From positions 36,983,001 to 37,047,000 of the forward strand of contig CM069876.1 of the NCBI GenBank assembly GCA_036172665.1: a DNA stretch of 64,000 nucleotides. Reading direction: 5' to 3'. The translations under genes and the position numbers were made by a program. Source of the DNA: Prosopocoilus inquinatus. Taxonomy: Eukaryota > Arthropoda > Insecta > Coleoptera > Lucanidae. Below are positions 1-11,512 of this stretch, piece after piece. Each line of letters begins with the position of its first letter. Within the stretch, counting starts at the first letter, position 1. The notes beneath the pieces were generated by a model. It did no database searches. It had not been told where the DNA came from and saw nothing but the letters and a program-made list of their open reading frames with translations.

Positions 1-1811
1 CAAATTATGCTGCAATTGTTTTGACAATTGTTGAAGTTGTCAATTAAATTTAATAACTGAGTTTTTTGATTATCGTAGTACTTCCGTAAAAGTCAAATCT
101 GACCTAACTTACTTATTTGGCTGTTCTTTTAAGTTTCATTTAACAGGCACATTATTAGACAGTTTATACAATATGTTTTTATTTAGCAATGTCCATTGTC
201 CAACGCTTATTCTTCAATATTCACTCAGCTAAAAACGTTCTCCCTCTAAACGAATCAATCAATTTGTGAGGCAGCGCAGAAACTGTTGTTTTATCAAGGG
301 TTTATCTGTGTAATAAGTAATAAAACACTTTGCCCTCTTGATTTATTTTTAATTAACATCTGATATCCACCCCTTTCTTCACTGAGCAGAAATCATATTA
401 GTTGACATCTTCTGCATTTTATTACCAACTTTGACGGATAGGTTTAGCGACCACCCCTTGATAGCCCCACAGTCTCTAGGCAGAAGGCAACTGAATGGTA
501 CAATACGTATGAAGAACAAATAATCGCACGCCTTCTACTGGTGACTAGTATTCGTTATGAAGCTATACATGGGATAAAAATACCTAATTTAATTTAAATG
601 TTTTACCTCCTACTTAGGGAGGGCTTAAATACTTGAAACTCCCTCACTCTCGTTATAACTGCTAGAATTTAAGGTAGTCTTGACGAGTCCGAGTTAAATG
701 TTAGTTTTTTTTAACCTACATTCTCTTATCAAGCAAGAAACTCCATTCATCCGTTACAGTACCATTAATTTCCGGAATGTATCTTAGTCACCAATCGGTT
801 GTTTCGAAATCACACACGACATTTTATTTTAAAATTAAAGTTATGTACCTTATTGTGCTATAGATGATCAACATTTCCTTCTACCATCTGAATCCCGCTA
901 ACCCAATTTACTTTCGGTTATGAATTCAAGTCAAGTCCCCATTCTCATTCTCTACTTAACAGACGTAATTTTATTCAGCTGTTTAGCGCAGGCATTCGAG
1001 ATGAGATGCAAACAAGAAGAAGACGACAAAGTAGCTCAGCTTAAAAGGATCAGATCCTCCTATGGACCTCCAGAAACCTCTCAGCAGCAGCAAATCATTT
1101 TTACTTGGACGACGACTTTGTTTTTCTCGTTGGTGTTCCTTGAACCTTCAAACTTAGACAGAACCGGAACATGTCATTTCGTTTTCACGAAAAGCCTCCG
1201 CCTGACAAATCCCGCTGCGGTTAATTCCACGCCTCGAGCAAGTCGCTTGCCTTCGCACTTTATTTGTTTGCGGCTTCTGTGTAGCGCGCTCGGAAAATAA
1301 AATTGATGTTTTTCTTTTCGCCTCGCCATAATCTCGACGAATTAGGGGTTGCTTGATGGAAATTCGCTTGACAACGAGGGGCGACATCTGGTGCGAACGT
1401 GGCCCGCAATCAAATCTTTCATCTCTAATGAATTGCGAAACAAAGCCGACCCTCCTAGTCGTCGAAGACCGCACATTCGCGTTGGAGATTCGTCGAGGAA
1501 TTTGTCGCAGTCGGCTTAGAATTACGTCATTTCGTCTTTAAATAATACGTGGTGAAATCATTTTCGATATAATTAATTAACCGTCAGTTAGACATAATAA
1601 TTCTGAATAGTTTGGAAAAAAAAGTGCTGAGCATTACTACATCCTAGTAGATAGATTATTCACAAAGCAGAAAAGAATGATTTATTCATAATTACTGCCA
1701 CATTCCAGCAAACTTCTTTATTGTCGGTTCATCGTGCTAGTGCGAAGTTTAAAACACAGAATTTAAATTAAATTCATTAAAAAAGAAATCGATTACGATT
1801 AAATTATTATT
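1..1811. other. AT-rich non-coding stretch
   Basis: No gene is recognisable here. The longest open frame (920-1300, plus, 126 codons) starts with a hydrophobic stretch, but it has no recognisable domain, no splice context and an unrelated frame open on the other strand. A more GC-balanced patch lies at about 1150-1520. I see no convincing repeat or RNA gene. Confidence 0.4.
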
Positions 1812-1915
1812 CACATGGTGAAAAGTTGTATCTTCATTCGCGAAATTAATTACAAATTAAGGAAACTGACTGATTGAAAAAAAATTAAAAAAAAATAACC
1901 TTTAACGAGGAACGT
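1812..1915 (+). repeat. Dispersed repeat family R1, partial copy
   Basis: This segment matches 48075-48165 (plus) and the reverse complement of 57360-57465. All three share the order: a TTCATTCKCGAAAT block, then an A-rich tract, then a CTTYAACGAGGAAC-like block. It is the shortest copy. I do not recognise the family and see no coding capacity in this piece. Confidence 0.55.
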
Positions 1916-2071
1916 AAGTTCGTCTCTTCACGAAGCGTACCGTCAGAGGCGCGTATTAAACGGGACATACGAAAATACAACGAGAATATATGAAATAGCG
2001 AATACGCTCGGCTGCTGCCTTGTGTGTAATGCTTGATTGAAAACAAAGCGCGTTGCATGTAAGCGTACATA

Positions 2072-2260
2072 CACAGAGAAAAATTAATAGTAAAATATAA
2101 CACAAATTGTAATCAAAATGAAGACAGAAACAAATTGTAGCAAATATGAGTACAATTGTAGCAAATTTTACTATAAGAATAGCGTCTTGCCCAACAACTG
2201 TGCAAATATTTCCTATAAAATTTGTTTCTGTCATCATTTTGACATTAATTTTTCTCTGTG
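2072..2260. mobile_element. TA-flanked MITE (CACAGAGAAAAATTAAT ends)
   Basis: The left end CACAGAGAAAAATTAAT at 2072 is mirrored by the reverse complement ending at 2260, and TA dinucleotides flank both ends (2070-2071 and 2261-2262). A second matching block (GACAGAAACAAAT) follows inside each arm. The left arm has an extra insertion of about 25 bp. At 189 bp with no coding frame it fits a non-autonomous Tc1/mariner-type element; the superfamily is inferred from the TA target site. Confidence 0.65.
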
Positions 2261-2679
2261 TACGCGTCTCTGACCATACGCGTTGTGAAGATACACTCTA
2301 ACGCATAGTTGGGTCAAGTGACTTCACTCGAAGGACCCGGAAGATCGACTTCTTGTACACTCCCGCTCTATTTAAGCACTTGTTCTCTTCCTGACTGTGA
2401 CGCAAGCGGGCAATATAGGATGCTGTATTTGCTACGCAAAAAAATTCTTAATTAAATTAGGCACAACTTCGGTACTCTCGATCTCATTCTCCTCTGCTAA
2501 CGCCGGGCCGTATGTATCGTGAACTTCTTTGAAATTCTGCCCACACATTTTTCTGACTTAGTATGCATTTTAATAATAATAATATTATTTAATCACAACT
2601 TAATTGTGATCAAACGTTGCAACTCTGTGTAGTACTACGTACTGAATATTCGATCCTCTGCAAAATTATAAATTACAAC

Positions 2680-3610
2680 AGCTAGAAAATTTTAAAATGA
2701 AAAATTAAAAGTCAATAAAATAGAACAGAAATTTGAAAAAAATTGAATCCCAAAAAAGTCAGAAATTATAACAAAAGCAAAACGTTAATGCTCAAATCAT
2801 TAAAACACACTTAAATTTAAGTCCAATCCAATTCAAGAATTCGTAATCATACTCAAAATATTAAAACTAAAAAATAAAAACCGAAAATTATTAAAATGAA
2901 ACAATAAAACAGAAAAAAAAAATAAAACAAAAACTTACAAAATTGCACTCAAAAAAAATTAAAATCAAAATTAAAACAATAATTAATCTCAAAAAATTCA
3001 ACCTAAAATGGTCAAACATCCAAGGTAGAAAATTGAAAAATTCATTAAATTAAATTAATTAAAAAATGATTACAAATAAAATTTATTACATTTAAAAATT
3101 AAAACTCAAAAATATTAAGGCAAAAAATTTAAAAAAATGCTAAAGAATTAACAATTTACATAAAAGAAACAATTTCTATCCAAAAAATAGCAATTTATAT
3201 AAAAGTTAACAATTTATATAAAAAAAATTAACTATTTAGATGAAAAAAGTAACAATTTATATGAAAAATTAACAAATTTTTTTGAAAAAATTTATAATTT
3301 ATATGAAAAACTTAACAATTTATACGAAAAAATTAACAATTTATACGAAAAAATTAACAACTTATATAAAAAACTGAAACTTACAAAAATGAGAGTTCAA
3401 CTAAATTGACACCCATCCAGCTCAAGGTTAACCCGAATCAGCTCAACCTAAACTCTACTTAACCAAGTAAAAAAATGTAAAATTTAGAAAAATAAATGAA
3501 ATTGGAAAATTAAAACAAAATGAAATTCGATTGGAATTAAACATAAAAAAACCAACCCAAATCAGCTCATGTCAGTGTAATTAATTTGGTCAAAAAAAAA
3601 TTAAATAATA
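2680..3610 (-). repeat. A-rich degenerate array (minus copy of the T-rich array family)
   Basis: This block is almost entirely AAAATTAAAA-type sequence on the plus strand. Read on the minus strand, its right part (3370-3600) gives GGTTGGTTT, GAGCTGATTCGGGTT and TTAGGTTGAGCT phrases like those at 33020-33787 and 37440-39530. At 3150-3375 it contains a finer tandem repeat with a core of AACAATTTATAYRAAAA and a spacing of about 20-25 bp. No coding frame is present. Confidence 0.5.
3150..3375. repeat. AT minisatellite, ~22-bp unit
   Basis: The phrase AACAATTTATAYRAAAA recurs about eight to ten times with small length changes. The cleanest copies lie at 3310-3375. Confidence 0.6.
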
Positions 3611-3624
3611 AATAATTCCTAAGT

Positions 3625-3778
3625 AAATTCTAGACTGAATTGATAGGGCGCACTATAGGTCGATCTTACTAGGCTTTCAAGTTGTACTAATAAAACAAAT
3701 GAAAAGCTCGAAATTCATTTGCGTTAGACGCACAGTGCTACTCATCAGTTCAGACTAGAATCTATTCAGGAATTTATA
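3625..3778. mobile_element. Putative short inverted-repeat element
   Basis: The left arm (ATTCTAGACTGAATTGATAG at about 3628) pairs imperfectly with the reverse complement of 3740-3772, and both arms continue into a GCACT-containing block. I could not fix the outer ends or a target duplication, so MITE status is tentative. Confidence 0.35.
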
Positions 3779-3779
3779 A

Positions 3780-6700
3780 ACGTTATTATGTACAAGGCGT
3801 TCCATTGAAAAATACAGCTTTGATATATTTATTGGTAACTACTATTTTTTTCTTGTTACGAACGACGCCTGACACTTTATTTTTTTTTAATATTGTTGTT
3901 TGAGTTGAAAGCCGAAAAAGCTCCCATAAAAGTGTTTCACCCGAGACGTCAGAACAGGGCCGTTAGTTGCTTGAAGAATGTCAAATTCTCCTTTCTCGTT
4001 ATCTTTCTCCTTTTGAAGTTTTTGTCTCGAATATTTATTGCAGGTATTGAACGCACTTAAAATCAGCGAAATAAAAAAGAATTCTAATTTTAATGATTAT
4101 ATTGAAAGAAAGTAACAATAATTCGCGGAAGAGCGTTTGCTCTACATTCGCTAATATCAAACTTAGGAAGAATTAGGTACTGAATTTAATTAAATGAAAA
4201 TCTAATCTGGACTTCAATTTGGAATCGCCCGGAACGAGATAAGTCGCCTGTTTTTTCTAAAGCTCTTCGAGTCCACGTCAAAAACTAAACTGCTAATTCA
4301 AATGTTAATTATTTTTATCAACTTCCGTGCTACATCACCCCGCCTTCCTCAGGGATACTTTTACCATACACACTTTTGCCCGCTAGGTGGCGCAATGTGT
4401 CATTTGGCGTTGCTTTTTCAAAGCTTGTCCGCGAGCAATGGCATATTTCACGTGAGAATGCAACGTCAGCTATTTGTATGCTCAAAGAAAATGAAATGTA
4501 AAACTAACTTAATAACGTATTTCATCAAACTAGCTTTTTGACCTAACAGAGGCTGCTCGAGGGTTTCACTGCAATCAGAGACGATTTGTAACAATTTTTT
4601 TTTAACCTTTCTAATTAGTTGAAACGTAATATAACGAGACGATCTGTCATGTAGAGAAAAGCGTTTTGGATCGTGAAGAAGTCCTGTTGAACAATGATCT
4701 CGTCTGGCGTCCTTTAAAACAAATTATCGTCGTCAAAGTATTTACGACCCACGCACATCTCCATTTGAGCTAGGGAATCACGCGTATAGCTGTTACTTGC
4801 TACTCTCCATAGATTTTCGTGTCGAATTTGTTTTAAGGTTGCAGGTAAGTGAGGGTGAGAGTATAACAAATTTCTCAAAGAATTTAGAATATTAAAAATA
4901 ATTTGTTAAATTTACAAAATGTAAAATTTTTTGAGAAGTTAATCGGGGCTCTTGAATAACTGTTCGAACGTGCAAATGTAAACATTTTTATTAGACTCTC
5001 TATGTCATTCAAGCAGAATATAATATGACTTTTTCAAACCGTTCCTGGTTTACACTCCAATCGATCAGAATACAAATAATTCCGATTTTACTGTTCTTCA
5101 TTAGACGTTTATGACGTGACGTCCAGTGAAGGCCGACACTCATTGGAATTCTATATTTAGTGCCCATTTGCATCGTAAAACGAAATCGACGAGTTGAAAA
5201 CGCTCGGAGGGATCTATCTAATGTCGGACGAACCTTTTTTCCGACGACGACATTAAAAAGTCCTCGGAACCTCATGATTCGAGTCTTTCATTTAAATTCC
5301 CCGGCATTTAAATTTTAATTGCGAATCTCGTCCGAGGAGACACGGACGGGGAATCCATGAAATTTGCACTTTTACAAAACATTCCGACTTGGTACGGCGG
5401 CGACAGGATTACAAGCGAATATTTAATTTACGAAGTTCAGGATCTGGTTTTGCAGGCGTAATTGCCACTATTCTCGTACGATAAACGTTAAAGAATAATA
5501 ACTGCCAGCTTCAGTTACGTATTTTAATCTTTGAAAAGTTTAACTCTGAGGAAACTTCGGGTGTTATTGTTACGGTGTATTTTGTAAAAGAGATGTAGCC
5601 AGATCATACAATATTTTTTTTTTTAATTGTGGAGGAACAAACTATTAAAAGAAATGGGGAGGAAAATGGCAACAGGAAAGAACAAGAAAACAAAATTAGT
5701 GAGGATGACAAGATAATGAACAGAGAGGTGCATAAAAATATCAGGGTCAATGTAAGGCATGCGCAGAGCGCGTTATTAGTCCGCAGTTACCATAGGCGTC
5801 ACTTACAGCATTAGGAACGGAAGCAGACGATTTACGCAAATAATAATAAATTAAATATACGTCATAAAAAGGATATTCAAGTGAGTGTCTCCGCCATAAC
5901 ATAGTAACCACGTCAGTTGTTAGATTTTATTCGCAGCACAAACCAAGGCAATAAAATATCACTAATATCAAGAACAACGAACAGAATACGATAAACACTA
6001 TTTCAACGACGTCGCTGCACACGCTAACCACTTTAATGCAATGACTATTGCGCAGTCGTGACATTTTACTGCCGGTCTCACATAATGATTATTATTGACG
6101 ATGAAATATAATTATAATTGATTTACATTTTGAAGAGGGTGTGGAAAAATTAGAGCTTTTGGGAATAGCAAAATACAATCGAGATTTTCCTGCTTCAAAA
6201 ACCCAACTTCATATGAAACTGTGAGTATTTATTTCGTCTTAAATTGATGTGATAGACAATTATAAACAATTATGAGTCAGTGCTAATTTATTAACTTCCT
6301 ACTTCTATTTATTAAAATATGAATGAAATTATCTTCAATGTGCTTTGGCTTTTAACTTTAAGAAAAGAAAAGAAGTTCTGTAAGAAAAGAGAACTGAAAA
6401 AGATTCGTCTTCTTGTACGCTTTTGTACTATTATTATTGCAAAATTCGCTAGTGTCAAATTTATTTAATTGACTAATAACTATACCTTGGATGTTTCGGG
6501 CGTTGCCATGGCTACACAATACGCAGGTGACAACTGTAGGTTATTCATTTGTCTTCGTGCTGCGACGCACATTGATCGTTGAATCTCCCTCGTTTAGCAT
6601 AACGAAGATGACTCCAAACAATCCCATATAAGATTGCCAAAAGCGTTTTTTTCTTTTTTTTAATAAATACATATCTTGTAGTTCATTAAATAAGATACAG

Positions 6701-7029
6701 ATCTGTCAGGTTTTAATATTTATATACAATATTAACATAATTTATTTAAAAAAAAAACACATTTAATTTAGATCTTGTGACCTTTACGTTTCTCTGGACG
6801 GATTGTTTATTTATTTATTTTTACTCTTGACGAAGCCATCAAACGACAATGAAACGTTGATCGTTCTTTTCAATATTTAACAGTGTCCGTTCAAAGTTTA
6901 AAAACTATTTCCTTACAGTAAATAAAACGCTTCCTATTTTTTTTTCTTAACTTTATGATTGACGACAATAATATTTAATAAAATAAAAGCGATAGAATTA
7001 CTTTTTGCTCCTTTCATTCACTCCCCTTT
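3780..7029. other. Non-coding, AT-rich, no gene seen
   Basis: No convincing exon. Local items: a dispersed-repeat match at 4545-4612 (listed separately), a CTGAnGA...GAAAC stem motif at 6826-6855, and simple AT runs. The 88-codon minus frame at 5009-5275 and the 61-codon plus frame at 5629-5814 have no recognisable domain and look like chance. Confidence 0.4.
4545..4612 (+). repeat. Short dispersed repeat, copy 1
   Basis: The block beginning AGAGGCTGCTCGAGGGTTTC recurs with few changes at 26658-26725. It is probably the end of a larger interspersed element; the rest of that element is not recognisable here. Confidence 0.5.
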
Positions 7030-9140
7030 TTTTTATTTTTGAACTGTCGATTCACTTTGTCAGTTTATTTGATTTAAAGTTTTCAAGTTCAAGTTTCTTT
7101 GACATTGCTTCAATTTATAATTTTTATTTATTTATTTCTTTAAATTCAAATTTTTAATCAATCAATCAATCAACTGAAACAATTAACGGTACTTTTGACT
7201 TACATTTTCGGGGTGGGTGGCGTATCACGTTCTTCTTGACCTTGACAATATTTAATTATAATTTTATTTTTTCACATCAAATTCTGTTCGGTGTGGTTGA
7301 TTTATTTATGTTCTTTTTTTAATTAAATTCCGTTCAGTTTTTTAACCGTTAAATTTGTTTCTCGCTCACTGACAATTAATTAATGGTTCGTTTGATTTTG
7401 TTTTTCGTTCAAATTCATCTTGACGCCATCTCATTATATTTTGTCATTGGTTTCTCCTTAAATTCTGTTCAGTTTGAATGATTTATTTATTTAAATTAAA
7501 TAAAAAATTAAGTTCTGTTCAGTTTTATAACTATTAAATTTGTTTATGGTTAATTGACAATTAACTATTGTTTCGTTTTGAAATTTTTCGGAGTATCACC
7601 ATACTTTTGACATTGACATGTCTAACAATATTAAAAAAAAATTTCTTATTAAAATCTGTTCAATTTGAATAGTTATTAATTTATTTAAATTAAATTCTGT
7701 TCAAGTTTTTTAGCTGTTAAATTTGTTTGTGGTTGTATCACGATCTTTTTGGCCTTGACAATGTCTAATTATGTTTCTTTTTTAATTTTCATTTAAATCT
7801 GTTCAGTTTATTTTTTTACATTAAAATCAGTTAAATTTTTTTAGCTATTATTTTTTAATTAATTGAAAATTAGTAGTACTCTTGATTTTAATTTTTCTAT
7901 CACCTTGACCTTGACAATGTCTAATTATTTTTTTGTACTTGAAGGGTTATTAACTATATTAAATTAAATTCTATCCAATTTTTTAGCTGTTTAATCTAAA
8001 TCTGTTCGTGGGTAATTGAAAATTAATATCTATCAGGATCTTTTTGAACTTGGCAATATCTAATTATATTTTTTTAAGTTACTTTTAATTTAATTTTTTC
8101 ATTGAAATCTGTTCAATTTGAATTATTATTAATTTAAAGAAAAACATTAATTTCTGTTAAATATCTCAGCTATTAATTTTTTTTGTAGTTAATTGAGAAT
8201 TAGAAGTACTTTTAATTTTAAATTTTCCATCTCCTTGACCCTGACAATGTCTAATCTTTTTTATATTTTTCTCTCTAAATTCTAATCAGTTGACGTCTTT
8301 TACTTTTTAAAATTAAATTAAATTAAAAATTAAATTCTGTACATTCTTGTTACTGTTAAATTTATATGTATTATATGTATATATTCAGAATTAACAGTTC
8401 TTTTGTTTTGAAATTTTTCATAGGGTCCTGATACCTTTAACCTTGACAATGCCTAATATATTTTTTTTAATTTTTACTCATTCAAATCTATTCACTTCGA
8501 ATAGCTATTAACTTTTTTAAATTAAATTCTGCTCTATTTTGTAACTGTTAAATTTGTTTGTGGATAATTGATAAGTAACAGTTCTTTTGCTTTTATGTGT
8601 TTTCGATGTATAACGACAATTTGGACCTTGATAATGTCTTATTAATTCTTTTTATTTTCATTTAAATCTGTTCAATTTGAATTATTAACATTTTTTTTTA
8701 ATTAAATTCTAATCAGCTATTAATTTTTTCTGGTTAATTAAGAATAAGATTTCGTAGTCTCTTAATTTTAATTGTTCGATCACTTTGACCTTGACAATGT
8801 CTACTCATTTTTTTATATTTAAATTTAAATTAGTTTTCGGTTAACTTACAATTAATAGTTATTTTACATTTTTTCAATACGACCTTGACAATGTCTAATT
8901 ATATTTTTTAATTTTTTTTCATTTGTAGCAGATCAGTTTGAATTATTATTAATTGAAAGAAAATTAAATTCTGTTACATTCCTCAAATATTAATTTTCTT
9001 TGTGGTTAATTGAGAATTATTGTGTAATTGTGTATTTTTTTTCTCTTTAAATTCTGTTAGTTTTGAATTGCCAAACATGTTCAATTTCAGTTTTTCTTTT
9101 TTGGTTTTTTTAGAATATCTCTTCGTTAATTTTCTTTTAA
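7030..9140 (+). repeat. Degenerate tandem array, ~150-200 bp units
   Basis: A recurring phrase near CCTTGACAATGTCTAATTAT is followed in each unit by a T run, AATCTGTTCAATTTGAAT, AATTAAATTCTGTTCAG and TTAGCTGTTAAATTTG. Copies of the CTTGACAATGTC core lie near 7240, 7605, 7755, 7910, 8050, 8235, 8440, 8620, 8790 and 8883. Most neighbours are 140-200 bp apart; the first gap is about double. Units have diverged heavily by indels, as in an old satellite. No frame codes for a known protein. Confidence 0.7.
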
Positions 9141-9186
9141 TTGAAGAGATTTCTTTCTGCATATCAGTTAAATGTTTTGTTTATTA

Positions 9187-9308
9187 AGGCCCAGTCTTTC
9201 CACCTTCTGATAAAATTATCTGCTAAGTAATATCCTTGGTAACCATTGTGTCGATAATAGTTTGCTATCTAGCAGATAAATTTATCTGGAGCTGGAAAGA
9301 TCGGGCCT
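9187..9308. mobile_element. TA-flanked MITE, AGGCCC ends
   Basis: Arms of about 45 bp: AGGCCCAGTCTTTCCACCTT at the left matches the reverse complement of the right end (AGGCCCGATCTTTCCAGCTC). Both arms continue through GATAAA and TTATCTGCTA. TA lies directly outside each end (9185-9186 and 9309-9310). The 122-bp element has no coding capacity. It lies only 8 bp from the next element. Confidence 0.8.
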
Positions 9309-9316
9309 TAGTTATA

Positions 9317-10382
9317 CAGGGAAGGGCAAAAGCATGGAACCGGCTTAGTATTTCGAAAACTGTTTGATGTATCTGTTTGAAATTTGGTGTGTGATTCAGA
9401 ATCAATAAAACCTACATTACCAATTTATTTCAATTGTTTATCTGCTCTTCTTTCTGAGATCCAACGCTCATTTGATTTTTTTTAATGATTTTTCCTCTTT
9501 ATTTAATACTTCGTTTAATTCTCTAAATGACCACATAAAAATATTTATCTATTGCATAAGAAAATTTTCGAGAAAATAACATTTGAATGAAAAAGTTAGG
9601 AAAAATGGTTTACGCTGATATTCGATATTTGTTTTCATGTTTTCAAGGCAATTTTTATTAAACTTTTCTTTAGTTCTATCTTAAAAACAGCTCGTAATCT
9701 GGTGGCCTTCTAGTTTTTTTGTTAAAACTAGTATTGTTTCGAATATCAACCACATTTGCATTCAAGCAGATTGTTATTTAAAAAAACAAGTAGGTGTTGA
9801 ATCTCAGAAACAAGCGCAGATAAACAATTTAAACTAATTGGTATTGTAGGTCTTATTGGTCCTAAATTACACACCGAATTTCAAACACATACGTCAAACA
9901 GTTTTGGAGATGTTAAACCAGTTCCATACATTCTCCCTTCCCCGTATTTGATTTCATGTTTTTAAAGCAACTTTTATTAAAGATTTCTTTCATTCTATCT
10001 TAAGAACAACCCATAATCTTGTGGCCTTCTAGTTTTTTTTGTTAAAACTAGTATTTTTATCGAATATCAACTGATAAACCATTTTTCCAAAGTTCTTCAT
10101 TCAAAAGCTGTTTTCTCGAAAATTTTGTTATGTAATAGATAAATATTTTCATGTGGTCGTTTAGAGAATTAAACGAACTATTAAATAAAGGAAAAAAATC
10201 AGCAGATTGTCGTTTTAAAAAAATCAAGTAGGCGTTGGATCTCAGAAACAAGAGCAGATAAACAATTGAAACAAATTGGTAATATTGCCCTTATTGACTC
10301 TAAACCGTATACCAAATTTCAAATAAATACGTTAAACAGTTTACGAAATATTAAGCCGGTTGCATATTTTTGCCCTTCCCTG
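9317..10382. mobile_element. Long inverted-repeat element with internal duplication
   Basis: The left end CAGGGAAGGGCAAAA (9317) mirrors the right end TTTTTGCCCTTCCCTG (10382), and TATA flanks both. The arms are homologous for about 310 bp (9317-9630 against 10066-10382). Inside, a second right-type arm occupies about 9750-9950, and a block of about 120 bp ending in GAATATCAAC is present twice in direct orientation (9633-9750 and 9953-10070). This suggests a fold-back element with a tandem duplication of its right half. No transposase frame is left. Confidence 0.75.
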
Positions 10383-10389
10383 TATAATA

Positions 10390-11510
10390 TTTGTATTAAA
10401 CGAACAAGTCGAAAAGATTTGACTTATGCGAATGGGCAGGCAGCATCACAGCACACTTTTATATTATTTATATTGACAATAATTGAAAATGGGAAGGTTT
10501 TCATATAATTTGAGAAACGAACAAGCCCCAGGTCGAGGGATTATTCGAATATATACCGTCGCGTCTTGAGCTTATTTAAGAATAGGAAATAGTAAATTCC
10601 TCAACTAAAATTCTTCCACGATTTAACCCGCGGATTCTGCAAAAGTTTTAAAACAAAGAGAAATAACGAGTGCAATTTTCTTCAACTTCATTTAACTCGG
10701 AAATTATTTCAATATTCGGCGAGAGCGGATCCACCCCTCGCTTTTAGATCCGCGCGCATAAATTACAACACAATAACAAAACAAATATTTGGCGAAGGCA
10801 AACAACTCATCTCGGCAATTAACGCGAAAGCCGGTCTTCTCGAAATCAAATTTGTTTGCGCCCCTTGCGATTCTTCTGCACGCCCCGATTTTGCATTCGC
10901 GCCGTGTATTTTAATAATTCAAACACTTCCGGACGTTGCAAATATTTGAGTTAACGGCGCGGCGTCAATTTCCTTCGGATAATATTGAATTACGGTGGAA
11001 GAGTTTTGAATGTGAGCCGGGCCTAATAAGCGTATACTTTCGAAAGGGGACTCCTTTGTTGGATTATTAATTAGAGATAAATTAGTGCAGAAAATGAGAT
11101 AAATTAGTGCAGAAAAAGAACGAGAGTTGATTATATCGATTGGTACGTCATCAAAAATGAATGAGAGTTGACTTACATCGATCAATACGATCATAATCTG
11201 CAATGAATGTGATTATAAATTGGATCATTGAGCTTTAGATAATTAATTCTCTGCAAATTGTATATACCTGCCTGAGATAGTCATACACCCTGTATATAAA
11301 AACCGAACGTAAAACGCACAAGGGCGAACAATAAATTTCGGCCGTCACTGTCAAATAAAACGTCAATTTGGATTCCATAAATTAGAAATTTTCATGTAAA
11401 TTTGTTGTACAAGTATTTTGCAAAAAAATAAATTATTCCTAGTATTAAAATGAAGACGTCAATCTAATATTTTTAATCAAATGCGAGCCAAGTACAAATC
11501 TTTGATTATA
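10390..11510. other. Non-coding stretch
   Basis: Nothing recognisable as a gene. A 22-bp tandem duplication (GATAAATTAGTGCAGAAAA, two copies) lies at about 11077-11120. An isolated CACCCTGTATA terminus at 11287-11297 resembles the right end of the 14160-15092 element. The GC-richer patch at 10700-10980 has no domain-bearing frame. Confidence 0.4.
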
Positions 11511-11512
11511 AT

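Noticed and set aside
920..1474. 126-codon plus frame with a signal-like start and a 106-codon minus frame overlapping it
   Set aside because: Overlapping frames on both strands in a locally GC-balanced patch; no known domain, splice signals or conserved motif.
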